Below are positions 15,437-22,431 of a DNA stretch of 57,918 nucleotides, piece by piece. Each line of letters starts with the position of its first letter. Positions within the stretch are counted from its first letter, which is position 1. The notes below the pieces were generated by a model. That model did no database searches and had not been told where the DNA came from. It worked only from the letters and a program-made list of their open reading frames with translations. Made by a program: the position numbers and the translations under genes. This DNA is from Clostridiales bacterium DTU073 (GTDB lineage Bacteria; Bacillota; Peptococcia; DRI-13; DTU073): contig LFSF01000018.1 of assembly GCA_001512665.1 (NCBI GenBank), forward strand, positions 1-57,918, in the 5' to 3' direction.

Positions 15437-16855
15437 TTGGTCTTTTCAAGTTTGGTTTTTCTTTATGCTTTTTTACCACTCAACTTAATCTTTTATTTTA
15501 TTTGCAAAAACCAAACCTATCGCAACTGGGTTCTAATCATTTTTTCCTTATTGTTTTATGCCTGGGGAGAACCGGTCTGGGTTAGTTTGCTTATAATTAG
15601 TTCACTAGTTGACTATTTCCTCGGATTAACTATAGAAAAATACCGTAAATCTTGGCAAAGCAAAGCAGCTTTGCTTGCCTCTATTACTGTAAGTCTTTCT
15701 CTATTAGGATTTTTTAAGTATTTCGATTTCCTCATACAAAATATTAACTATTTCTTTGGCATGAATTTTCCTATGCATCATTTTGGACTACCTATTGGTA
15801 TTTCCTTTTATACTTTTCAATCTATCTCCTATATTGTAGATGTTTACCGCGGAGAAATAGCAGCACAAAAATCATTCCCTAAATTTCTACTGTTCATCTC
15901 CCTTTTTCACCAACTGGTAGCCGGTCCCATTGTTCGCTACAAAGATATTGCCGAAAATATTGAACAGAGAACACACTCCGTCAGCTTATTTAATGAAGGA
16001 ATTAACCGCTTCGTTATCGGTTTAGCCAAAAAAGTACTTTTAGCTAATACGGCCGGAGAAGTGGTTGAAGTATTTTTAGATGGAGATTTTTCTACATTAT
16101 CTATTTTAGGTGCTTGGTTTGGTATTAGCTTTTTTGCGCTACAAATTTATTTCGATTTCTCCGCTTATTCCGATATGGCTATCGGTCTAGGAAAAATGTT
16201 TGGTTTCACCTATAAAGAAAACTTTAATTATCCCTATATTTCCCGCTCTGCTACGGAATTCTGGCGTCGATGGCATATTTCCTTAGGTAGCTTTTTCCGG
16301 GACTATGTCTACATTCCTTTAGGAGGAAACAGAAAACATCACCTACGCAATCTTCTGATCGTCTGGTTTTTAACCGGATTATGGCATGGTGCCAGCTGGA
16401 ACTTTATTCTCTGGGGTTTATTCTATGGAGTACTTATTGCTATAGAAAAAATCTTCCTCCTCAAAATATTGGAGAAATTGCCGCGCTGGATTGCTCACAG
16501 TTACTTAATCTTTGTAATGCTTATCGGCTGGGTAATCTTCTATTATACAGACCTTAACAGTATCGGCAGTATCCTGGGGATTATGTTTGCCTTCGGTTCA
16601 CGAGAACTTATTAATACTGAATTAATCATTTACTTTTCCAATTACTTTTTCTTCCTCATAGTCGCTCTATTTGCCTGTACTCCCATCACTAAGCTGATAC
16701 GCCAAGGTATTGCTTCGCTAATAAATAAAAATATTCCTCACACTCTTCTTCCGACTAAATTTTTCCACCCTACCTTAAATTTCATCTTACTGTTCATGGC
16801 AACTATTCTCTTAGTAGGGAAATCATATAATCCTTTCCTCTATTTTAGATTTTAA
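15437..16855 (+). CDS. MBOAT family O-acyltransferase (AlgI/DltB-like)
   Basis: A 472-residue membrane-bound O-acyltransferase with about ten membrane spans. Family motifs include GISFYTFQSISYIVDVYRG, FPKFLLFISLFHQLVAGPI, the RSATEFWRRWHISLG block and the invariant His in LTGLWHGASWNFILWG. TTG 15437 follows AGGAGGCG at 9 nt. It is followed after 12 nt by a DHHW-type esterase/transferase gene. In such pairs the MBOAT protein passes acyl (usually acetyl) groups across the membrane and the partner transfers them to an exopolysaccharide. The polymer is unknown. Confidence 0.92.
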   Translation: MVFSSLVFLYAFLPLNLIFYFICKNQTYRNWVLIIFSLLFYAWGEPVWVSLLIISSLVDYFLGLTIEKYRKSWQSKAALLASITVSLSLLGFFKYFDFLIQNINYFFGMNFPMHHFGLPIGISFYTFQSISYIVDVYRGEIAAQKSFPKFLLFISLFHQLVAGPIVRYKDIAENIEQRTHSVSLFNEGINRFVIGLAKKVLLANTAGEVVEVFLDGDFSTLSILGAWFGISFFALQIYFDFSAYSDMAIGLGKMFGFTYKENFNYPYISRSATEFWRRWHISLGSFFRDYVYIPLGGNRKHHLRNLLIVWFLTGLWHGASWNFILWGLFYGVLIAIEKIFLLKILEKLPRWIAHSYLIFVMLIGWVIFYYTDLNSIGSILGIMFAFGSRELINTELIIYFSNYFFFLIVALFACTPITKLIRQGIASLINKNIPHTLLPTKFFHPTLNFILLFMATILLVGKSYNPFLYFRF

Positions 16856-16867
16856 AAGGTGATTACG

Positions 16868-18172
16868 ATGAAAAAACAGCAATTAAATATTATCTTCTTT
16901 CTTCTACCGCTTTTTCTCCTAGGAGTGCTTAATCTTCTCGCTCCTAATAAACCGATCATCTCTGAACTGGAAAACCGTGCTCTTAAAACAAAACCTCAAT
17001 TCACCGCACAAAAACTATGGAGCGGAGAGTATTTTCGCGAATACGAAAACTACTTTGCGGATAATTTTATTTTTCGTGAAAATTTCGTCAAAATTAGTGG
17101 TACAGTAAACAACCTCTGGAGCTTACCCAGTCAAGAAAAAGTAACAATTGTCCTTAATCAAGGGGCAAATGTGGCCGCCAAACAAAATAAAAATAACAAT
17201 GACCAGAACACAGGAAGTGAGGAAAGGGAAAAACCCGATGAAGAGATAAAAAATAATGACAATCAGCAAGATAGCCTCAAAGAAGAAAAAGGAAGTGTAA
17301 CAGGCAAAGTCCTTGTCCTCAATGATAAGGCCATGGAAATCCACACTTTTAATGCTGAAGCCAGTAAATACTATGCTGACTTTATTAATGATTTTCAAAA
17401 AAGACTGGCTGATAAAAATTGTCAAGTTTACTCCTTAATTACTCCTACGCAAATTGAATTTATGAACGACTCAAGATACAAAGAACTTTCCTCACCCCAA
17501 AAAGAAACAATCGATTATGTTTATGAACTCTTGAATCCTAGTATTACAACTATTGATGCCTATCAAGCTCTAAAGCAAAACACGGATAAATATATCTACT
17601 TCCGCTCAGATCACCACTGGACCGCTCTGGGAGCATATTATGCTTATACAGCCTTTATAGAGGCAAAAAGCGAAAAACCTATACCCATTGAACAATATAA
17701 AGTCGAGCAAGTAAAACCATATCTTGGTTCTTTATACTCAACAACCTTAAGTAAAGAAATCAAAGGCAATCCGGACACTGTCTACCTCTATCAACCCTTA
17801 ATCGACTATGAATATACTGTGTATTATGAAAATCCTATTAAAATTCCTCTTTTGGATATGCGCCATGCCGAAAATACCAATAAGTACGGCATCTTTTTAG
17901 GTGGTGATCACCCTTGGGGCAAAATAACCACTGCTCAAAAAAACGGCAAGAAAATCATGGTCATCAAAGATTCCTATGCCAATGCTTTTGTCCCCTTTCT
18001 TTTACCGCACTATGAAGAGATTTATATCGTTGACCCACGGCAGTTTACCTTGGATATCTTCGCCTTCATTGAGGAAAATAACATCCGAGAAGTCCTCTTT
18101 TTAAATTATGTCTTAGTTACCGACAATAACGGCTTTACAGACCTCCTCCGTGAAATGTCCGGTTTTAATTAA
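16868..18172 (+). CDS. DHHW family protein (AlgX/AlgJ-like O-acetylation partner)
   Basis: A 434-residue exported protein. The N-terminal signal/anchor (residues 7-25) is followed by NPKPIISELENRAL-like and FREYENYFADNFIFRENF motifs, a long Asn/Lys/Glu-rich low-complexity insert (about 100-150), then the SGNH-hydrolase-like core: YFRSDHHWTALGAYYAY (the DHHW motif) and MVIKDSYANAFVPFL (catalytic Ser). ATG 16868 is preceded by AAAAGGTGATT; an upstream GTG (16859) overlaps it. It works with the upstream MBOAT gene in O-acetylating a cell-surface polysaccharide. Confidence 0.9.
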   Translation: MKKQQLNIIFFLLPLFLLGVLNLLAPNKPIISELENRALKTKPQFTAQKLWSGEYFREYENYFADNFIFRENFVKISGTVNNLWSLPSQEKVTIVLNQGANVAAKQNKNNNDQNTGSEEREKPDEEIKNNDNQQDSLKEEKGSVTGKVLVLNDKAMEIHTFNAEASKYYADFINDFQKRLADKNCQVYSLITPTQIEFMNDSRYKELSSPQKETIDYVYELLNPSITTIDAYQALKQNTDKYIYFRSDHHWTALGAYYAYTAFIEAKSEKPIPIEQYKVEQVKPYLGSLYSTTLSKEIKGNPDTVYLYQPLIDYEYTVYYENPIKIPLLDMRHAENTNKYGIFLGGDHPWGKITTAQKNGKKIMVIKDSYANAFVPFLLPHYEEIYIVDPRQFTLDIFAFIEENNIREVLFLNYVLVTDNNGFTDLLREMSGFN

Positions 18173-18233
18173 ACTCCACATAATTCTTCAAATAACAACT
18201 AAAGATTATCACGCATACCTGGCACATCAAAAA

Positions 18234-18263
18234 GCAGACCTTACCACTCAAGGAAAGGTCTGC
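18234..18263 (+). terminator. Hairpin after the MBOAT-DHHW operon
   Basis: GCAGACCTT (18234-18242) pairs with AAGGTCTGC (18255-18263). The following T-run is weak (CTTGCTTAT), so termination efficiency is uncertain. Confidence 0.55.
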
Positions 18264-18287
18264 CTTGCTTATCTATAGGGCAATTTT

Positions 18288-18335
18288 GGTGGCAGGGGGA
18301 CGTTTCAGGTGGCAGGGGGACGTTTCATTTGCCAT
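18288..18335. repeat. Dispersed GTGGCAGGGGGACG repeat, copy A1 (tandem half-units)
   Basis: Two direct 20-nt units of GGTGGCAGGGGGACGTTTCA (18288-18307, 18308-18327), the second followed by TTTGCCA. This is a half-site form of the palindromic family seen at 19535, 21113, 22294 and 26891. It lies between convergent genes. Confidence 0.8.
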
Positions 18336-18360
18336 ATTTTAATCAGTGGAAGTAGTATAA

Positions 18361-19104
18361 CTATATAGGAATCAGCTCAATCTCGCCTTGTACGGCCATT
18401 TTATCAGCTAAAATAGCTACCGCCCCTAACACCCCGGGGATTGCTACCGCCCATTCTACTGCCTTAGCTAAATCCGCTTCCTCCTGTACCAAATTACAAG
18501 TAGCTGTAGCCACCGCATCAGCCAATACCGCGGAAGACGCAAGAATTACCACCGCGTCGGCGCTGCCAAAGCTCAAACTATGTCCCACCGTCCCCGAAGA
18601 AGTACAAATACCTAATGGTGTGGTTTCCGCTTTTATTTCCAGCCCAATTCTTTGAGAAAACGGGGAGTTCCCGGCATAAATACAAATATTACGCGGTTGG
18701 GTAGATTTTAGCCAAATATCTCCCCCGTTTTCTACAAGCACATCAGAAGAAAATGAGCTTAAATACAAACCTACCTGTTCCGCGAAAAAACCGGCTACGG
18801 CAGCCATCGGCCCTACTCCGGCAAGACGAGCAGCCTCACACATTGCTTTTACCGCATACGGAACTATTTCCTCTGCTTGATCCCAAGGTTCGAGTGTCGT
18901 CACGAAAGCCGGATATCGTTTAATATATTCTTTTAAATCCTGTCGCTGTTCAGCAAGAAAAAGCTCAACCTTCTTTTGTAAATCAGAAGTATAGAGCTCT
19001 TTTTTTATGCCTATATCTAAATCCGTTTCGTCTAGCACTACCTGAAAATGATGCAGATCCTTCTCCTGATGCAAACTTCGATACTTACGAGGTTCATACA
19101 CCAC
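18361..19104 (-). CDS. UPF0280 family protein (COG2122, ApbE-like), homocysteine pathway
   Basis: A 247-residue UPF0280/COG2122 protein, structurally ApbE-like. Visible motifs are GPMAAVAGFFAEQVG, ENGGDIWLK and GTSGHS-like SGTVGHSLSFG near the end of the core. COG2122 proteins co-occur with DUF39 (COG1900) and NIL-ferredoxin proteins and have been implicated in sulfide-dependent homocysteine formation in anaerobes. Here the GTG start lies immediately after the stop of the NIL-ferredoxin gene, and the operon begins with DUF39 behind a SAM riboswitch, which strongly supports that role. Confidence 0.88.
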   Translation of the reverse strand: MVYEPRKYRSLHQEKDLHHFQVVLDETDLDIGIKKELYTSDLQKKVELFLAEQRQDLKEYIKRYPAFVTTLEPWDQAEEIVPYAVKAMCEAARLAGVGPMAAVAGFFAEQVGLYLSSFSSDVLVENGGDIWLKSTQPRNICIYAGNSPFSQRIGLEIKAETTPLGICTSSGTVGHSLSFGSADAVVILASSAVLADAVATATCNLVQEEADLAKAVEWAVAIPGVLGAVAILADKMAVQGEIELIPI

Positions 19105-19506
19105 TTATATCCTTACCTCCATAGCATGAACAGGACATATTTTTACACACATCAAACAAACAACACATTCATCTCCATTAAATTTCACTTCCATAGAAGG
19201 TCGTTCAATAAAGAGTGCCCGTGTAGGACAATGAGCAGTACAATTACCACAATGAGTACATTTATCTTCATTCCTCACTACTTCCTGGGTTAAAGGATGA
19301 ACAGTTACCCCTTGTTTTTTTAAATAATTTATCCCTTCCTCATAACGAGTGCCAGTTAACTCCAATACCATTGTCCCTTCCTTATGAGGGTTAATCGAAG
19401 CCTTGAGTATATTGATAATCAAATCATAATCCTTTACTAAATGATAAATAATCGGTTGATCAGCATTATCTGCGGAAAAACGTAGGACAATTTTTTGCGG
19501 AGCCAT
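19105..19506 (-). CDS. NIL domain plus 4Fe-4S ferredoxin protein
   Basis: A 133-residue protein with an N-terminal NIL domain (residues 1-70, as in methionine ABC ATPases) and a C-terminal two-cluster ferredoxin domain (CTHCGNCTAHCPTRAL and CVVCLMCVKICPVHAM). ATG 19506 has GAGGAG 10 nt upstream and is preferred over GTG 19515. In methanogens and anaerobic bacteria this protein partners DUF39 in making homocysteine from aspartate semialdehyde and sulfide, probably as the electron donor. The operon context agrees. Confidence 0.9.
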   Translation of the reverse strand: MAPQKIVLRFSADNADQPIIYHLVKDYDLIINILKASINPHKEGTMVLELTGTRYEEGINYLKKQGVTVHPLTQEVVRNEDKCTHCGNCTAHCPTRALFIERPSMEVKFNGDECVVCLMCVKICPVHAMEVRI

Positions 19507-19534
19507 TCTCCTCACACTCCTCTCATATATTTTG

Positions 19535-19624
19535 TGTGGCAGGGGGACGCTTCATCTGCCACATTACCACCCAAGTAAAATTCGCCGGCTAGCTGATGTG
19601 GCAGATGAAACGTCCCCCTGCCAC
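19535..19624. repeat. Dispersed palindromic repeat, copy A2
   Basis: Inverted arms TGTGGCAGGGGGACGCTTCA... (19535-19563) and ...GAAACGTCCCCCTGCCAC (19597-19624) flank a 33-nt centre. It lies between the DUF39 gene and the NIL-ferredoxin gene, inside the presumed operon, so it would fold as a hairpin in the transcript. Confidence 0.85.
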
Positions 19625-19644
19625 CACCGTCCCCCCTAACACAC

Positions 19645-20805
19645 TTATCTGGGTAATAATTGAATCGGTTCGCTCAACAAAAACTCACCTTTAAGAATCC
19701 AATCTTTCAGAATCCCAGCTATCTCCTGTGCTCGGAAATAACTACTGACCGGCGAAGTTGGTATTTCTTTTCCTAACACCTTTATTTTTCCACTCTTCAA
19801 TTCTGCATAACTAACCAAAGCTAATTCTTCCGGTTCTCCCTTCGGATACCCCTCCCCATAATCAACAACCACAGTATATAGCTCCTCATCAGATTTAGCT
19901 GCATTAATCAATATTTCTTCATTAAGAATCGGAATCGGCACACCTATTCCTACGGTTAATGTAACACCATATCCTATATAACTGGTACCCACCAGCCAAC
20001 GGGCACTCATTTGTTTGAGATCTCCGATAACAGCTAAAGTTCCTCCAGTACCCGTTAATTCTCTACCCTCTTCATCTTTTAGAAATCCTGGAGAATGTTG
20101 TGTCCCATGCCAAGCCACATAGCCAATACCTCCACCTAAAAAAATCCGTGTTCCGATTCCAATAGTTTGAAAATACGGGTCTTTAAGCAAAGGACTAAGT
20201 TGTCCGGAAGTCGAATAAGTAGCATTTCCAAAATGGGGTTTTAATACTCCCATATATGTATAAATCAGACGATCAGCGGAATTCACCGCACAATTATAAT
20301 TCTGATAGCAATTTCGCGGATTAAAAAGAATCGCCTCATTAATCGAATCCAATGTAATTGTCGTTTCCAATTTAGTACGCGGATAACAATCAGTACCATA
20401 ACTAGTAGCTCTCAACCTAACCTCTCTCCCCGCTACAAGATCTTCAATTACATGAGCTCCTCCATACCGAAACTCGCCCGGATATTTAGTGTTGCGGGGG
20501 TCCTGCTCCGGTAGTTCCGTTGCCCCCAAAAATGCATCCACGGCAGCAATTCCTGCATAAGCCGGAACATCATTCAGCCAAATTTTACTCATTCTCATCC
20601 GCGGTTTAGTATGACCGAAATTAAAAAAAGCCCCTGATGAACACATAGGACCGAAGGTCCCAGTAGTAACTACATCTACTTCTTTTGCCGTTTTCGTGAC
20701 TCCCTGTTCACGAACCTTTCCGATTACCTCTTCAGCAGTTAAGACTACGGCTTTCCCCGCCTTAATGCGCTCATTAATTTCTTCATACGTGCGCTTAACA
20801 GACAT
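19645..20805 (-). CDS. Homocysteine biosynthesis protein (DUF39/COG1900)
   Basis: A 386-residue DUF39 protein of full length (YEEINERIKAGKAVVLTAEE at the start, GAFFNFGHTKPRMRM, FLGATELPE, PRNCYQNYNCAVN with the conserved cysteines, GIGTRIFLGGGIGYVAWHGTQH). The family acts with a NIL-ferredoxin partner to convert aspartate semialdehyde and a sulfur donor to homocysteine, bypassing homoserine. It is first in the operon with the NIL-ferredoxin and UPF0280 genes. ATG 20805 follows GGGAGGG. An SAM-I riboswitch lies immediately upstream, so expression should fall when SAM is abundant. Confidence 0.92.
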   Translation of the reverse strand: MSVKRTYEEINERIKAGKAVVLTAEEVIGKVREQGVTKTAKEVDVVTTGTFGPMCSSGAFFNFGHTKPRMRMSKIWLNDVPAYAGIAAVDAFLGATELPEQDPRNTKYPGEFRYGGAHVIEDLVAGREVRLRATSYGTDCYPRTKLETTITLDSINEAILFNPRNCYQNYNCAVNSADRLIYTYMGVLKPHFGNATYSTSGQLSPLLKDPYFQTIGIGTRIFLGGGIGYVAWHGTQHSPGFLKDEEGRELTGTGGTLAVIGDLKQMSARWLVGTSYIGYGVTLTVGIGVPIPILNEEILINAAKSDEELYTVVVDYGEGYPKGEPEELALVSYAELKSGKIKVLGKEIPTSPVSSYFRAQEIAGILKDWILKGEFLLSEPIQLLPR

Positions 20806-20836
20806 TTCTTACCCTCCCTAATCATGCGATTAGTAT

Positions 20837-20866
20837 AAAAATAGCCTCTTCGCAAGAGAAGAGCCC
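20837..20866 (-). terminator. SAM riboswitch terminator
   Basis: On the minus strand GGGCTCTTC pairs with GAAGAGGC around a TCTTGC loop, followed by TATTTTTAT. It lies between the SAM-I aptamer and the DUF39 ribosome binding site. Confidence 0.75.
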
Positions 20867-20881
20867 TCATCTTATTGCTAG

Positions 20882-21022
20882 GTCTCTTATCTATCAGAAG
20901 ACTAAACTCCTGCAGGATTTAGCACCAATTTGACCTTTTAAATTAGCAATAACTAGCGTGCATAAAGTCAAACGGTTGCCGGGTTTCATCGGGCCAGTCC
21001 CTCCGCCACTCTGGATAAGAAT
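20882..21022 (-). ncRNA. SAM-I (S-box) riboswitch
   Basis: Read on the minus strand, the region begins CTTATCCAGAGTGGCGGAGG, continues with GACTGGCCCGATGAAACCC and GGCAACCG, and closes with GATAAGAG, which pairs with the first bases as P1. These are the defining S-box blocks. It precedes the homocysteine operon, which fits SAM feedback on methionine biosynthesis. Confidence 0.95.
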
Positions 21023-21055
21023 ACATTATAATAATATTATTTTAATATGGATAAT

Positions 21056-21084
21056 AGTCTATCAAGTGTAAGAAATGTTGTCAA
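21056..21084 (-). promoter_or_regulatory. Candidate promoter of the SAM-riboswitch operon
   Basis: On the minus strand TTGACA (21084-21079) and TAGACT (21061-21056) are spaced by 17 nt, about 35 nt upstream of the aptamer. Confidence 0.6.
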
Positions 21085-21112
21085 TGAAAAATAATCCTTA
21101 ATATCAAAAACA

Positions 21113-21201
21113 GAGGCAGGGGGACATTTCATCAGCCACATTATCACCCAGTAAAATATAACTGACAAGCTGATGTGGCAGATAAAACGTCCCCCTGCCA
21201 C
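21113..21201. repeat. Dispersed palindromic repeat, copy A3
   Basis: Inverted arms GAGGCAGGGGGACATTTCAT (from 21113) and ATAAAACGTCCCCCTGCCAC (to 21201) around an AT-rich centre that resembles that of copy A2 (ATTATCACCCAGTAAAAT versus ATTACCACCCAAGTAAAAT). It lies between the lplA 3' end and the riboswitch promoter. Confidence 0.85.
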
Positions 21202-21216
21202 GCTGCCCCCTCCACA

Positions 21217-22200
21217 TCACGGGAAAAATAACAAAAGCAGCTCTTCCCGACTAACCTGCCCAAAATACTTTTCTATATCCTCTGCTTTGATAATGGCAGC
21301 TAATTCTTCCTCTTGATATTTTATACCCACAAATTTTTGCTCTAACTTCTCGATGTTTTCATTACTAAAAAAATCTCCGTAAAATTTACACTCTTTGATT
21401 ATACCGGATGTAATCTGTAAACATATCTCAATCTTGCCGCAGGGAAAACGTTGACTGTTTTTAAAATTAAAAGCCGGGGAATGACCATAATTCCATGACC
21501 AGGTAAGATATTTTTTCGTCTTTAAACGCTCAATCTGTTCATAATCCTTATCCGCTAATTGATACTCACGTACCGCTTCACCTTGGAAGATATGGGTTAA
21601 AAGTAAAGACTTAAATTCCTGTATGCTGATAGGTTTCGGTAAATACTCACTAATATTAGTAACACGGCTTCTTACCGATTTTACCCCTTTAGATTGAAAT
21701 TTATCACTTTTAACATTTAGAGCCGCTTGCACAGCATCAAGATTTGAAGCAAAAAGCAGGGTTCCATGATGCATAGTTTTCCCACGGAAATTGTATTGAG
21801 AATTACCGGAAAACTTCTTTCCATTAATCGTTAAATCGTTTCTGCCACTATACTTAGCTGGAACTCCCATCTCCCGTAATGCTTTAATCACTGGCTCAGT
21901 AAATTTACGAAAATCCAAAACCTTTTCTTGATGTTTGGCGATAAAGGTATAATTTAGATTGCCTAAATCATGATAAACAGCACCACCGCCCGTGATGCGT
22001 CTAACCACATGGACATGGTGCTGTTTAATATATTCCTGATTTATTTCTTCCAGCGTATTTTGAAAACGCCCCACAATGACAGAAGGTTCATTTTGCCAAA
22101 GGAGCAGACAGGGCTCGTCAAAAGACAAATTATGAAAAACATACTCTTCAAAAGCTAAATTGTAATGCGGATCATGACTATTATTAGCAATATAAAACAC
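21217..22200 (-). CDS. lplA: Lipoate--protein ligase
   Basis: A 327-residue LplA-type ligase. The catalytic domain carries the lipoate-binding loop RRITGGGAVYHDLGNLNY (about residues 67-84), the Lys-containing NDLTINGKKFSGNSQ and HHGTLLF; a C-terminal LplA accessory domain (about 250-327) is present, so it should activate free lipoate with ATP and transfer it. Expected targets are GcvH or 2-oxoacid dehydrogenase E2, none of which lie in this window. The GTG at 22200 has AAGGAG about 12 nt upstream. Confidence 0.92.
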   Translation of the reverse strand: MFYIANNSHDPHYNLAFEEYVFHNLSFDEPCLLLWQNEPSVIVGRFQNTLEEINQEYIKQHHVHVVRRITGGGAVYHDLGNLNYTFIAKHQEKVLDFRKFTEPVIKALREMGVPAKYSGRNDLTINGKKFSGNSQYNFRGKTMHHGTLLFASNLDAVQAALNVKSDKFQSKGVKSVRSRVTNISEYLPKPISIQEFKSLLLTHIFQGEAVREYQLADKDYEQIERLKTKKYLTWSWNYGHSPAFNFKNSQRFPCGKIEICLQITSGIIKECKFYGDFFSNENIEKLEQKFVGIKYQEEELAAIIKAEDIEKYFGQVSREELLLLFFP

Positions 22201-22293
22201 TTAGCTAAAACACTCCTTGCTTTTTCAATACTCGATTATTTCATCTTTAAATAAGCACCTCCATTATAGCGCATAAATTGTTTAAATAAAACA

Positions 22294-22399
22294 GTGTGGC
22301 AGGGGGACGGTGGCAGGGGGACGTTTCGTCTGCCACATTTTTCATTTGTCAGTTGTTCTTATTGAAAATGTGGCAGATGAAACGTCCCCCTGCCACACT
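22294..22399. repeat. Dispersed palindromic repeat, copy A4
   Basis: GTGTGGCAGGGGGACG, a second half-unit (GGTGGCAGGGGGACGTTTCG), TCTGCCACA, a centre, then TGTGGCAGATGAAACGTCCC and its closing bases to 22399. It fills most of the gap between lplA and the beta-propeller gene. Confidence 0.88.
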
Positions 22400-22431
22400 T
22401 TTGTTCTCCTTGTTTGCTTTTGTTTTTTCTT

